Origin: Sulfurimicrobium sp963779055
GTDB taxonomy: Bacteria; Pseudomonadota; Gammaproteobacteria; Burkholderiales; Sulfuricellaceae
DNA length: 64,000 nucleotides
Assembly (NCBI GenBank): GCA_963779055.1
Contig: CAVZWN010000005.1
Location: 62,001-126,000, forward strand
Direction: 5' to 3'
The position numbers and the translations under genes were made by a program. Numbering within the stretch: the first letter of the stretch is position 1; the number at the start of each line of letters is the position of its first letter. Under the pieces are notes generated by a model. It searched no databases and was not told where the DNA came from. It worked only from the letters and a program-made list of their open reading frames with translations. Positions 36,523 through 45,210 of this stretch are shown here, piece after piece.

Positions 36523-38175
36523 TCATGGCACGATCCACTCGCTCACCGGCATCAGCATGCTCTCCCCTCCCTCCGGAAACCTGGCCACGTAGCTGCCCCT
36601 GGATGCAAAACGCTGCCCCGGCCCGAGGCTGAGGCGGGGATAAACGGCGGAGGACAGGGACTGTTCGGTCATGTTCTCCACGCGCTCGATGAAGTAATCG
36701 CGCGAGAACGTGTCGCCCATGTGGGCAAGCGCATCGCCGGCAACGGTGACGGCGAAATAGGTGCTGGACTGGATGCGCTCGTCCTGCGGCGCTATGTTTC
36801 TGGCTGCGAGCCAGTGATTCGTGCGCGACAGGCGCTGCATGCGGCGCTCCGTCAGTTCGAAGGGGTAAACCAGGCGCATCCGGTCCAGCCAGTCGCCGAA
36901 CAGCAGGACCCGGCAGGGGCGCGCAATCAGGCTGCCAGACAGATAAACATTTTCCATTTCCGGCGGTGCAGCGCCCTGCGCATGCAGCCCGGCAATATCT
37001 TCGTCGTCGAGCCACAGGACCAGCACGCCGGGCCGGTCTTCGTCGAGCAGTTGCGTCCAGAATGCCGCCGATACGGGATGCCCGCCTGCCACCGGACGGT
37101 CTGACACCTCACTGATGCCACGCCGCAGCAAGGCAGCGCGCAGGGCCTGCGCCGGCACGCGCCCTGCTTCCTCATCGCGGAACACTTGCACGATCCGGCC
37201 TGGATTGCCTGCCTGCCCGCTCTCCGCCAGATGCTTTGCCAGCACTTCGGCTTCCAGTGCTACGCCGCGCGAAAAATACAGCGTCGAATAGCCGGGCTGC
37301 CCGGTTTCCGGGTAATCCACATTGGGAAACAGGCAGGGGATTTCGGCCTGCTCGCAGAAGTCATGCACCGGGCGCCAGCTTCCCGCGCCGATCCCGCTCA
37401 GCACGGCAAACACCGGCTGCTGCCGGTAGCGCGCTTCAAGCTGCTCTTGCCAGCGCTCCGCAGGACCGGACAGGATCCACTCATGCAGCACCCATTTGCG
37501 GTAAACACGGTACATCTGCTCGGTGCCGGCGGCTTTGCGGCGGGCTTCCTTGCGGGTGCCGCCGTTCTTGTCGCGGAAAAATGCCTGCAGCACGCCGCGC
37601 ATGGCTTCAACCCGTGAGGGTTCGACGCCCGGCGCGATGATGGTGGCAAAATGGATTTCGTTGTCCGTCACGCCCGGCGCAGGATTCAGCGACAGCCCCT
37701 GCAGATAGGCGGCTAGCGGCGCGATTTCGGCATCGCTCAGGGCAAAGCGCGGCATCAGCGGGTCCAGCTGGCGCCCGGACGGATCGACACCCTCGCGCAG
37801 TGCGCGCTTCAGGCTTTCCAGGGTATAAGGCTTGCGCACGGCATCCACGTTAAAGAGGGCGCGGGAACGTGCCGAGCCGCCGATCTCCGGGCGGGAAAAC
37901 AGCAGCCGTCCGGCAATCGGGCGAATCTCGTTCTGCCCTTCGCTGCTGCCCAGCCCGCTGCGGCGATGGCATTTGGCACAGGCGGCATCGCCACCGCTCA
38001 GCACGACGCCGGTCTGGGCCATGCCCCGCAATGGCTCACCCGAGGGCAGCAGGCCTTCGCGATAGATGCGCTTGCCTGCCAGTGCATCCGCGTCCGCCGC
38101 ACACGCCATGCCGGAAGACAGCACCATCAACGCAGGCACTATCAGCTGCAATAGCCGCGTGGATGGCGCGCTCAT
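36523..38175 (-). CDS. Cytochrome c fused to periplasmic ligand-binding domain
   Basis: This 550-aa exported protein has a signal peptide (about residues 1-26, ending MACA-AD). A cytochrome c domain carries one heme site CAKCH (66-70) with the distal ligand probably in LDPLMPRFALSDAEI. From about residue 165 onward (NEIHFATIIAPGVEPSRVEAMRGVLQAFF) it resembles periplasmic type I binding proteins of the LivJ kind. ATG 38175 is chosen because it overlaps the SCO stop as ATGA; the longer open frame upstream is a shadow of the SCO gene. Its role could be redox sensing or electron transfer linked to a bound ligand; this is inferred. Confidence 0.8.
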   Translation of the reverse strand: MSAPSTRLLQLIVPALMVLSSGMACAADADALAGKRIYREGLLPSGEPLRGMAQTGVVLSGGDAACAKCHRRSGLGSSEGQNEIRPIAGRLLFSRPEIGGSARSRALFNVDAVRKPYTLESLKRALREGVDPSGRQLDPLMPRFALSDAEIAPLAAYLQGLSLNPAPGVTDNEIHFATIIAPGVEPSRVEAMRGVLQAFFRDKNGGTRKEARRKAAGTEQMYRVYRKWVLHEWILSGPAERWQEQLEARYRQQPVFAVLSGIGAGSWRPVHDFCEQAEIPCLFPNVDYPETGQPGYSTLYFSRGVALEAEVLAKHLAESGQAGNPGRIVQVFRDEEAGRVPAQALRAALLRRGISEVSDRPVAGGHPVSAAFWTQLLDEDRPGVLVLWLDDEDIAGLHAQGAAPPEMENVYLSGSLIARPCRVLLFGDWLDRMRLVYPFELTERRMQRLSRTNHWLAARNIAPQDERIQSSTYFAVTVAGDALAHMGDTFSRDYFIERVENMTEQSLSSAVYPRLSLGPGQRFASRGSYVARFPEGGESMLMPVSEWIVP

Positions 38176-38831
38176 CTGGCTGCAAGCCGGTGATATTCCC
38201 GGATGATGTCCGGCGCGCTGGCGAATCCGTCCAGCCTGACCCAGGGCTGATCCGCACCGCCCGCGCGGATGAAGGTGGCGGGCGCATGGTTCATCTTGTC
38301 GCCGCGATAGACGCCGAAAGCGCGCTGCACCGCAATGCTGTTTCCGGCGCTGCCGGTGAGCAGGGTCCATTGCGGCCCGGCGCGGTATTTGACGGCGTAT
38401 TCCATTAGTTTTGCCGGGGTATCGTTCTCCGGATCGATGGAAATCGAGATCATGCGTACCTTGCTGCTCTCCGGTCCGAGGCGGTCCTGCACATGGTGAA
38501 AGGTGGCGCTCATCACCGGGCAGATCGCGGTGCAGGTGGTGAAAATGAAATTCAGCAGGACAGGCTCTTTCCCGCCCAGTCCGTCGCGCAGGGAAACCGC
38601 CGTGCCGTGCATATCCACCAGCTTGAGGTCGGGGATGGTGTATGCGGCGACCGAGCGCGTATACATGCCGCGCATGGCATCCATGCCCTGGCCGTGATGA
38701 TCGTGCTCTCCGCTCAGGGCCGCGCCTGGAGCCAGGGCCAGCAGTGACGCAGCGGCAATTGCCGCCCATACGCAGCAGCGCGAGAAGACTGCTTTCAAGG
38801 CACGGAGCTTTGTTGTGTTTTCAGCGCTCAT
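38172..38831 (-). CDS. SCO1/SenC-family copper chaperone
   Basis: This 219-aa thioredoxin-fold protein delivers copper to cupro-enzymes such as cytochrome oxidase. It has an N-terminal membrane anchor or signal (CVWAAIAAASLLALAPGAALS), the copper motif TTCTAICPVMSATF (CxxxC) and the distal His in KMNHAPATF. ATG 38831 is preferred, with a GGGGGA site upstream; an in-frame ATG at 38849 is possible. It is coupled to the downstream cytochrome gene and neighbours the copper-oxidase cluster, suggesting it metallates those proteins. Confidence 0.9.
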   Translation of the reverse strand: MSAENTTKLRALKAVFSRCCVWAAIAAASLLALAPGAALSGEHDHHGQGMDAMRGMYTRSVAAYTIPDLKLVDMHGTAVSLRDGLGGKEPVLLNFIFTTCTAICPVMSATFHHVQDRLGPESSKVRMISISIDPENDTPAKLMEYAVKYRAGPQWTLLTGSAGNSIAVQRAFGVYRGDKMNHAPATFIRAGGADQPWVRLDGFASAPDIIREYHRLAAR

Positions 38832-38860
38832 GCGATTTTCCCCCTTCATTGTGATGCTAT

Positions 38861-41221
38861 TTACAAAACAGACACCCGCACATAGGCGCCGCTATCCGGC
38901 GCCAGTCCCAGCGTGTCGCGCAGCTTGTAGCGGAACGTCTCGGTTCCGCTGAACCCGGCACGGGGCCGGTAGGCGATGCTGCCGTCCGGATTGGCGACCG
39001 CCCAGCCGCCATGGTCCGGCACCGTGGTCAGAAACAGCGTGGCCGGGTCGATGCGGTTGTTGGGATCGGTGGCCGTATCCGGGTCGGCGTCATTGGCTGA
39101 CACATTGATCATCACTGCCGGGTAAGAGATGCCCGCCGTGCGCAGCGGCGCTACGCCTGCATCGTCCGCCAGCAATGGCGGCTGGTTGACGGCGACGGGG
39201 GCCGATGTGACGCTGATCCGCACGAAAGCGGCAGAAACGGAGGCCAGCCCGAGCGTATCGCGCACCTTGTAGCGGAAGGTTTCCACCCCGGAGAAACCGG
39301 CTTTGGGCCGATAGGAAATGCTGCCGTCCGGATTGGCAACCGCCCAGCCGCCCTTGTCCGGCACCGTGGTCAGAAACACCGTGGCGGGGTCGATGCTATT
39401 GGCTGGCGCATCCGGGTCGCTATCGTTGGCCAGAACGTTAATGAGTACTGCCGGATAGCTGATGCCGGCTGTTCTCAGTGGCGCAGAGGCTGCATCATCC
39501 GCAGGCAGCGGAGGCTGGTTGGCGGACACCGGCGCCGCCGCAACGCTGACCTGCACCAGGGCGGAAGAAGATGAGACCAGTCCGAGCGTATCGCGCACCT
39601 TATAGCGGAAGGTTTCCAGCCCGGAGAAACCGGCTTTGGGCCGATAGGAAATGCTGCCGTCCGGATTGGCGACCGCCCAGCCGCCCTTGTCCGGCACCGT
39701 GGTCAGGAACAGCGTGGCGGGATCGATGCTATTGGCAGGCGCATCCGGATCGCTATCGTTGGCCAGCACGCTGATGAGCACTGCCGGGTAAGGCGTGCTG
39801 CCTCGATGCGGCGCTGCGGCGCTGTCGCCGGAAGTGACAGGGGGGCGGTTTGCGGCGGACAGCAGCCGGTCGTAGGCCGCCCGGGCATGGGTCATGCCGT
39901 ATCCGTAGCTGTTGTCCGGCCCGGCGACCCCGAGATCCTGCGCGCTCTGCAGCAGTGCATTTTCGATCTCCGCGACGCTGGCGGCGGGAAAGGCGCCAGC
40001 CAGCAGCGCCATGACCCCGGCCGTATGCGGTGCCGCATACGATGTGCCGGAAACCACGGCGTACAGCGGCAGGCCGCCGAAGGACAGGTCGGCGGTATTG
40101 ATATTGGCGCCGGGCGAAGTGATTTTCGGGTAGATGCCGCCATCACAGGGCGATACGCCACGGCTGCTGAAGCTGGAGATCGTCAGGGACGAATCCACTG
40201 CGCCGATGGAGAACCCGGCCAGATTATTGGCGGGGCTCACGCTGGTCATGGGTGCCGGACCGCTGTTGCCCGCGGCAAGGACCAGCGCGATTCCGGCTGC
40301 CTTGAGGTTTTCCATATCAGGATTGAATTCGGAAAAACACTGGCCGGTAGTGCCAGCCAGATACCAGGAGGCATTCACCACGTCAGGCGCATCGGCGGTG
40401 GCCGGATCACCGTCCGGGTCCAGCAGCCACTGGAAGGCCAGGTGAATGTCACTGTAGGCAGCCTGCCCGGCATCGTTGAACAGTTTAACTGCGGTCCAGC
40501 GCGCGCCGGGGGCCACACCGATCGCAGTGCCGCCCAGCGACCCGCCCACCATGACGCCCATGGTCTGCGTGCCGTGGCCGTTCAGGTCGAAGGGCATGAG
40601 ATGCTCGCCATGCGGGTCGTACCAGCTATTGCTTCCGCCGCGCCAGCTTCCGGCCAGGTCGGGATGGTTCAGGTCCACGCCGGTATCCATGCCGGCCACC
40701 ACAATGCCGCTGCCGTTATGCCCCAGCGACCACAGGTCCGGCGCCTGCACGGCAAGCAGGTTCCACTCCGGAATGACCATGCTTCCCTGACTCACGGCAG
40801 GCGCCTGGAGCAATGCGTCGAGACGTATGCTTTCGATGCCGGGGCGGGACGCCAGTGCCCGGATGGCATCGGCGCGAACCTTTACGGCAATGCCGTTGAT
40901 CGCCCACAGTTCGCGCATGCGTTTCCCGCCCCTGCCCTCCAGAAACCTTCTCACCGGGGCCTGGGTGAGCGCGGCTTTTTGTCGCAAAGCCCGGACGTGT
41001 TCCGGATCATGTTCTTTCCGGTTTCTGGTCTTGAACAAGCGTGGATTGACCTTGTCGGCCAGGGAAATAATGACCGGAATCTCTTCATAAGGCGCGCGCA
41101 CAGCAAGCTCGTTTTCCAGCCCGGCATCGATCACCGCCGCCTCGACAGTGGCACTGCACAGCAAAGCCAGCAGCAGCGCGCCACCCCATACGACCAGACG
41201 ATCATTTTCCGTGCTTTTCAT
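38861..41221 (-). CDS. Secreted subtilisin-like (S8) protease with three C-terminal repeat modules
   Basis: This 786-aa protein has a signal peptide (VVWGGALLLALLCSATVEAA) and an inhibitor-like propeptide (IPVIISLADKV...). The S8 catalytic domain shows Asp in GMDTGVDLNHPD, His in NGHGTQTMGVM, Asn in AAGNSGPAP and Ser in SGTSYAAPHTAGVM. The C-terminal 300 residues are three cadherin/Ig-like repeats sharing LFLTTVPDKGGWAVANPDGS and ETFRYKVRDTLGL. Near-identical repeats end the cupredoxin protein at 41973-43877. ATG 41221 is chosen for its GGAGAG site; the frame further upstream is not supported. It may mature or anchor the oxidases. Confidence 0.9.
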   Translation of the reverse strand: MKSTENDRLVVWGGALLLALLCSATVEAAVIDAGLENELAVRAPYEEIPVIISLADKVNPRLFKTRNRKEHDPEHVRALRQKAALTQAPVRRFLEGRGGKRMRELWAINGIAVKVRADAIRALASRPGIESIRLDALLQAPAVSQGSMVIPEWNLLAVQAPDLWSLGHNGSGIVVAGMDTGVDLNHPDLAGSWRGGSNSWYDPHGEHLMPFDLNGHGTQTMGVMVGGSLGGTAIGVAPGARWTAVKLFNDAGQAAYSDIHLAFQWLLDPDGDPATADAPDVVNASWYLAGTTGQCFSEFNPDMENLKAAGIALVLAAGNSGPAPMTSVSPANNLAGFSIGAVDSSLTISSFSSRGVSPCDGGIYPKITSPGANINTADLSFGGLPLYAVVSGTSYAAPHTAGVMALLAGAFPAASVAEIENALLQSAQDLGVAGPDNSYGYGMTHARAAYDRLLSAANRPPVTSGDSAAAPHRGSTPYPAVLISVLANDSDPDAPANSIDPATLFLTTVPDKGGWAVANPDGSISYRPKAGFSGLETFRYKVRDTLGLVSSSSALVQVSVAAAPVSANQPPLPADDAASAPLRTAGISYPAVLINVLANDSDPDAPANSIDPATVFLTTVPDKGGWAVANPDGSISYRPKAGFSGVETFRYKVRDTLGLASVSAAFVRISVTSAPVAVNQPPLLADDAGVAPLRTAGISYPAVMINVSANDADPDTATDPNNRIDPATLFLTTVPDHGGWAVANPDGSIAYRPRAGFSGTETFRYKLRDTLGLAPDSGAYVRVSVL

Positions 41222-41353
41222 GGCCCTCTCCTGACGAACGTGGCAAATTGGCGCCCGGAATCGTGAAACAGGTGAAATGTAATGAAACCACAGGCTTGCT
41301 TTGCTACACTTCACAATCACGGGCCTGTGCACCCTTCACCCTTCACGTTAAAA

Positions 41354-41878
41354 CTATCTGACGACCAGGTTTTCCACCCGGATATCGCCGATCACCAGCG
41401 AAACCTTCTGCCCTGCCTTCAGCAACTGGCCGGGGTTGGCGAACAGAACGTGGTAGTTCCTGTCAGCAGCGGCATCGCTGTTGCGCCGCGTGGTCCGCAA
41501 CTGTCCCAGCTTGGGCGAATCCGGCACACCGAAGGCTGCCCCGCTCGACTCGTCGAGCAGGTAGGGACGGACTTTGCGGTCGAACAGGGGCGCCGCCCTG
41601 ACCGGATCGACCACCCGGTAGCGCAAATCGAGCATGTTCCCGGCAGCGGAAAGGTGTACGGCGCCGAATTCGACACCGAGCCGCTCGTCGCGCCTGCAAT
41701 CCATGATTTCCTCAGATGCATCGTTATCACCGGAAAGGGTATTTTGCCGTGCCGTCGTACTCGAACAGCCGGAGAAAACCAGCGCGGTAAAAACGATGCA
41801 AAGTGCCGCCACCAGGCTCCAGAAACCCCACTCTGAGCGCCCATCATCGGTCATGCGTCTATTAAGCGCGTCCATCAT
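41354..41878 (-). CDS. Putative lipoprotein of unknown function
   Basis: This 174-aa protein has an unusual N-terminal stretch (MMDALNRRMTDDGRSEWGFW), a hydrophobic helix and a lipobox-like FSGCSS, suggesting an outer-membrane or periplasmic lipoprotein. The mature part is predicted beta-rich (LRYRVVDPVRAAPLFDRKV; KVSLVIGDIRVENLVV). AAGGAGGC precedes ATG 41878. I do not recognise the family. It lies between the cupredoxin protein and the protease genes and is likely co-transcribed with them. Confidence 0.7.
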   Translation of the reverse strand: MMDALNRRMTDDGRSEWGFWSLVAALCIVFTALVFSGCSSTTARQNTLSGDNDASEEIMDCRRDERLGVEFGAVHLSAAGNMLDLRYRVVDPVRAAPLFDRKVRPYLLDESSGAAFGVPDSPKLGQLRTTRRNSDAAADRNYHVLFANPGQLLKAGQKVSLVIGDIRVENLVVR

Positions 41879-41972
41879 GCCTGCCTCCTTTATGGCTTGA
41901 GCCTTCGTTCCCGATCTGCACCGCCCGATCAAGGGCGGTGCAGGAAGAACTCCGGCCTGTCATTCCTTTCCG

Positions 41973-43877
41973 CTACTGCACGTTGACCCGTACATAGGCC
42001 GCCACCGGCGCCGCCAGGCCCAGGTTATCCATCACCTTGTAGCGCAGGGTCTCGGTTCCGACAAAACCAGCCTTTGGACGGTAGGAGATGGTGCCGTCAG
42101 GATTGGCGACCGCCCAGCCGCCCTTGTTGGGGCTGACCGTGATCCATAGCGTGGCCGGGTTGAGCGTGCCGTCCGGGTCGGAATCGTTGCCCAGCACGTT
42201 GATGATCAGCGCCGGGTAGGGAGCGGCCGTCCGGACCGGGGCCGGGACAGTGTCGTCCACCAGCACCGGGGCCTGGTTGGCCGGATTGACGCTGACCCGC
42301 ACATAGGCGCCGGGGCTGGATGCCAGGCCCAGCGTATCCCTGACCTTGTAGCGGAAGGTTTCAACGCCGCTGAAGCCCACTGCCGGACGGTAGGAGATGC
42401 TGCCGTCAGGGTTGGCGACTGCCCAGCCGCCCCTGTCCGGAACCGTCGTCAGGAACACCGTGGCCGGGTCGATGGCGTTGGCGGGCGCATCCGGGTCCGT
42501 ATCGTTGGCCAGTACATTGATCGCCACTGCCGGATAGGTGACACCCGCCGCCCGTACCAGCGCAGTGGCCGTGTCGTCAGCCGTCAGCGGCGCGCGATTG
42601 GCGGAAGTGACGTTGATATTGAAGACCTGGTCATAGCGCAGGCCGGTCGGGTCGGTCACCCGTGCGGTGACTGGCTGCGTCCCAATGCTGGCTGGCGTCC
42701 AGGTAATCAGACCGGCGCCGTCAAGTGTCATCCCGGCAGGCGCGCTGACCAGGGAAAAAGTCAGGGCGCCGCCGTCTGGGTCGCTGGCCGTCAGCTGGTA
42801 GCTGTAAAGCATGTTGATGGCGGCGTTGACGACCGGGGTGGATGTCATCACTGGGCTATTGACGCCATTGGCGGCGACCAGTCTGACAAACATGCCGCCA
42901 TCGGCTGCCCCGCCGCTGGTCAGGTACAGCCTGCGGTCATACAGCGGATAGATGGCCGATGCCGCACCGGCTGCGAGCTGCGGGGTGACGGCCGCATCCA
43001 GGGTTTTTGCCGCTGGCAGCAGGGCCGAATACTGGGTTTTCGGCCAGGGATAGAGATTGCCGTCCTCCGCCAGCAGTTGCATGTCCATGCCGTTGATCAC
43101 CGGCACATGGGTCATCAGCCCGGCATTGACGAAGCGCAACAGGGTGCGCTGCCCGGCCGGAAGCGGCAGGGGCGCGTCGGCAGTGCTGAAGGGCATGCCG
43201 TTAACGAGGAAATAGCGGGGCTGGTAATCCAGTGTGCTGGTGACGGCCTTGCCGGGGCCGTAGTTGTCCGTTGCCACCGCCGCATGCAGTGCCGGATCGA
43301 TCTCGCTGAACAGCAGCAGCAACTGGCTGTCGTAAGCGACGCCGGGATAAGCCTGACCGGCAGCCGCATCATGGGTCAGGCTGCCGTAGAGGCCCATCTG
43401 CACCTGCACCTGGGGATGGGTGCCGCTTTCATACAGGTAGGTGCCGGGCTTCAGGCTGTTCCATGTGTAGCTCGCGCTACCGCCGTTCGCCGCTGCTTCG
43501 TGGGTAAACGACTGCACCACCTGCTTGCCGCCGGAGTTGGTGGTGTAAACCGGGGTCAGTGCAGCGACCTGGCCGGGGATGACGACCGAGGTCGGCACCG
43601 GCAGAGTATTGGTCAGGTTGATGGTCAGCGTGGTGTCGCCCGGCGGCACGCTCAGCGCCGGGCCGGGAACCGTCGCCGCGCAGGGCGGCGCAGCGCAGGA
43701 CGCGCCATCAAGCGCATAGCCCCACATCTGGATGACGGCGCCGTCCGGCATCGCCAGCGGAACAGCCTCGGCGCGCAGATTGTAGGTGGCGGAGAGTGCC
43801 GGGGCGGTCAGTGTCACCATCCCGGTCAGCGCCAGCGCCTGCACCAGGCGTTTGGTATGTAGCGTGGTCTTTTTCAT
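41973..43877 (-). CDS. Multicopper-oxidase-like cupredoxin protein with C-terminal repeat modules
   Basis: This 634-aa exported protein has a signal peptide MKKTTLHTKRLVQALALTGM...LSA. About residues 20-370 are cupredoxin-like, with GTYLYESGTHPQVQVQMGLYG at the place where oxidases have YHS/HCH copper ligands. VNAGLMTHVPVINGMDMQLLAEDG is the second-domain equivalent. Most copper ligands are missing, so it may be structural. A cadherin-like domain (NAAINMLYSYQLTASDPDGG) and two GGWAVANPDGSISYRP repeats follow, shared with the protease downstream. ATG 43877 follows a GGGAGAAG site; the frame upstream is a shadow. Confidence 0.82.
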   Translation of the reverse strand: MKKTTLHTKRLVQALALTGMVTLTAPALSATYNLRAEAVPLAMPDGAVIQMWGYALDGASCAAPPCAATVPGPALSVPPGDTTLTINLTNTLPVPTSVVIPGQVAALTPVYTTNSGGKQVVQSFTHEAAANGGSASYTWNSLKPGTYLYESGTHPQVQVQMGLYGSLTHDAAAGQAYPGVAYDSQLLLLFSEIDPALHAAVATDNYGPGKAVTSTLDYQPRYFLVNGMPFSTADAPLPLPAGQRTLLRFVNAGLMTHVPVINGMDMQLLAEDGNLYPWPKTQYSALLPAAKTLDAAVTPQLAAGAASAIYPLYDRRLYLTSGGAADGGMFVRLVAANGVNSPVMTSTPVVNAAINMLYSYQLTASDPDGGALTFSLVSAPAGMTLDGAGLITWTPASIGTQPVTARVTDPTGLRYDQVFNINVTSANRAPLTADDTATALVRAAGVTYPAVAINVLANDTDPDAPANAIDPATVFLTTVPDRGGWAVANPDGSISYRPAVGFSGVETFRYKVRDTLGLASSPGAYVRVSVNPANQAPVLVDDTVPAPVRTAAPYPALIINVLGNDSDPDGTLNPATLWITVSPNKGGWAVANPDGTISYRPKAGFVGTETLRYKVMDNLGLAAPVAAYVRVNVQ

Positions 43878-43894
43878 GATCGCTTCTCCCTGGA

Positions 43895-45187
43895 TTACGG
43901 TATGGCCACGCCGGCCGGTTCGATGATCAGCATGGTCATCATTCCGCCGGGGAAGATATCGTCGTTGGTGATTTCCTTCTCGTTGTGGGAGTGCCACATA
44001 TGGAAGTAGCTGCCGTTCTCACCCTGCGGAGTCTGTCCCGGCGGCAGTGCGCCGAAAGCCCCGAGATACGGGCTGCCGCTGTAGTGGGCGCCGTAGGAGA
44101 GATCCTGGACATTGGGCAGGATCACCGGGATGGGCTTGCCGTGGTCTGCGGCATACTCGTTCGGAGCCAGCGCATCGCCCGGCGCATGTCCGTAGGCATC
44201 CCAGCCCAGACCCTTGCCGGTCCACTCGAAAGTGGCGTCGTAGGTCTCGCCCGGCACCGTGCGAAGCGTGAAGTTGGATTCAGCCAGATCAGGCCCCATT
44301 CCCGGCGCGCTTTCCAGCAGACGCCCGTTGCGGGCAATCAGCCAGGTATTGTTGCCGTGGGTATGCAGGGGATGCAGATCGCGCCCGGCATTGATCATGC
44401 GCAGCAGGATTTTCTCGCCGGCATGCATGCGCGGCAGGCAGTTGTAGGGCTGGGTCGGCAGCCACGGCACATTGGCGGCCAGCATGCTGTCCGGCGAATT
44501 GCGGCCATTGAGGAACCACAGGGTCGGGCGGAAAGTGCTGGTATCCACCATTGGCGCGACCGCTGGATTGGCCGACACCTGGGCATCGATCTGGGCATGG
44601 ATCTGCGGGTCCATCTCGGTAAGCAGGAACAGGTATTCATGGTCGAAGGCGGCGCCGGGATGCGCATAAGCCTGATGCAGCGGATCGGCGCCATTGGGCC
44701 GCACGATCAGCGCGCCGAGCAGCCCCATCTCGACCTGCAGCGACGGGTTGCTGCCGCTGTGATAGAGATAGGTGCCGGGATTGCCGGCAACGAAGCTGTA
44801 GGTCACGCTGCCGCCGCCGGGCAACACCTCGTTGGTCATCAGGCCCGGCGTCCCGCCGCTGGCGACGACATTGTTCTGGCCGGGGAAGACGATGGACACC
44901 GGGGCGGGGACCGGCAGCTCGTTGCTCAGGGTGACGGTCACGGTATCGCCCTGGTTGACGATCATGGTCACGCCCGGGTACTGCATCCGGCCGGTGCCGC
45001 TGGCATAGCCCCAGGCGTAATGGACGTTGCCGTCCCCGCTGGAGATATAGTCCGCCTTTGCGGTCAGGTTGAAGGTGTTTGCCGTGACGCCGTCCACGAC
45101 GGCCCACGCCATATTGGTGGCCGCAAGCAGCAGCAGCGTCATGGCGACGTTGAGCAATCGCGGGGATTTGCAGGTCAGCTGTTTCAT
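43895..45187 (-). CDS. Multicopper-oxidase-like protein with C-terminal copper motifs
   Basis: This 430-aa exported protein (signal about residues 1-29, ending NMAWA) has three cupredoxin-like sections. LHPLHTHG (His 272, 275, 277) matches the third copper motif of multicopper oxidases. HMWHSHNEKE (His 396, 399, 401) followed by GGMMTM matches the fourth, except that Ser 400 stands where the type 1 copper cysteine is expected. The N-terminal motif is reduced to YHSGSNPSLQVEMGLLG. The frame is intact. It starts 23 bp after the preceding oxidase gene's stop and is probably in the same operon. Confidence 0.88.
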   Translation of the reverse strand: MKQLTCKSPRLLNVAMTLLLLAATNMAWAVVDGVTANTFNLTAKADYISSGDGNVHYAWGYASGTGRMQYPGVTMIVNQGDTVTVTLSNELPVPAPVSIVFPGQNNVVASGGTPGLMTNEVLPGGGSVTYSFVAGNPGTYLYHSGSNPSLQVEMGLLGALIVRPNGADPLHQAYAHPGAAFDHEYLFLLTEMDPQIHAQIDAQVSANPAVAPMVDTSTFRPTLWFLNGRNSPDSMLAANVPWLPTQPYNCLPRMHAGEKILLRMINAGRDLHPLHTHGNNTWLIARNGRLLESAPGMGPDLAESNFTLRTVPGETYDATFEWTGKGLGWDAYGHAPGDALAPNEYAADHGKPIPVILPNVQDLSYGAHYSGSPYLGAFGALPPGQTPQGENGSYFHMWHSHNEKEITNDDIFPGGMMTMLIIEPAGVAIP

Positions 45188-45210
45188 GTCGTCCTCCTCT
45201 ATATCGCAGA

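Noticed and set aside
38176..38769. Upstream extension of the cytochrome-binding protein frame
   Set aside because: The extension is the SCO gene read in another frame; an ATGA overlap gives a better start at 38175.
39806..41266. 486-codon frame on + strand opposite the S8 protease
   Set aside because: Shadow frame; the minus-strand gene has a complete catalytic triad and signal peptide.
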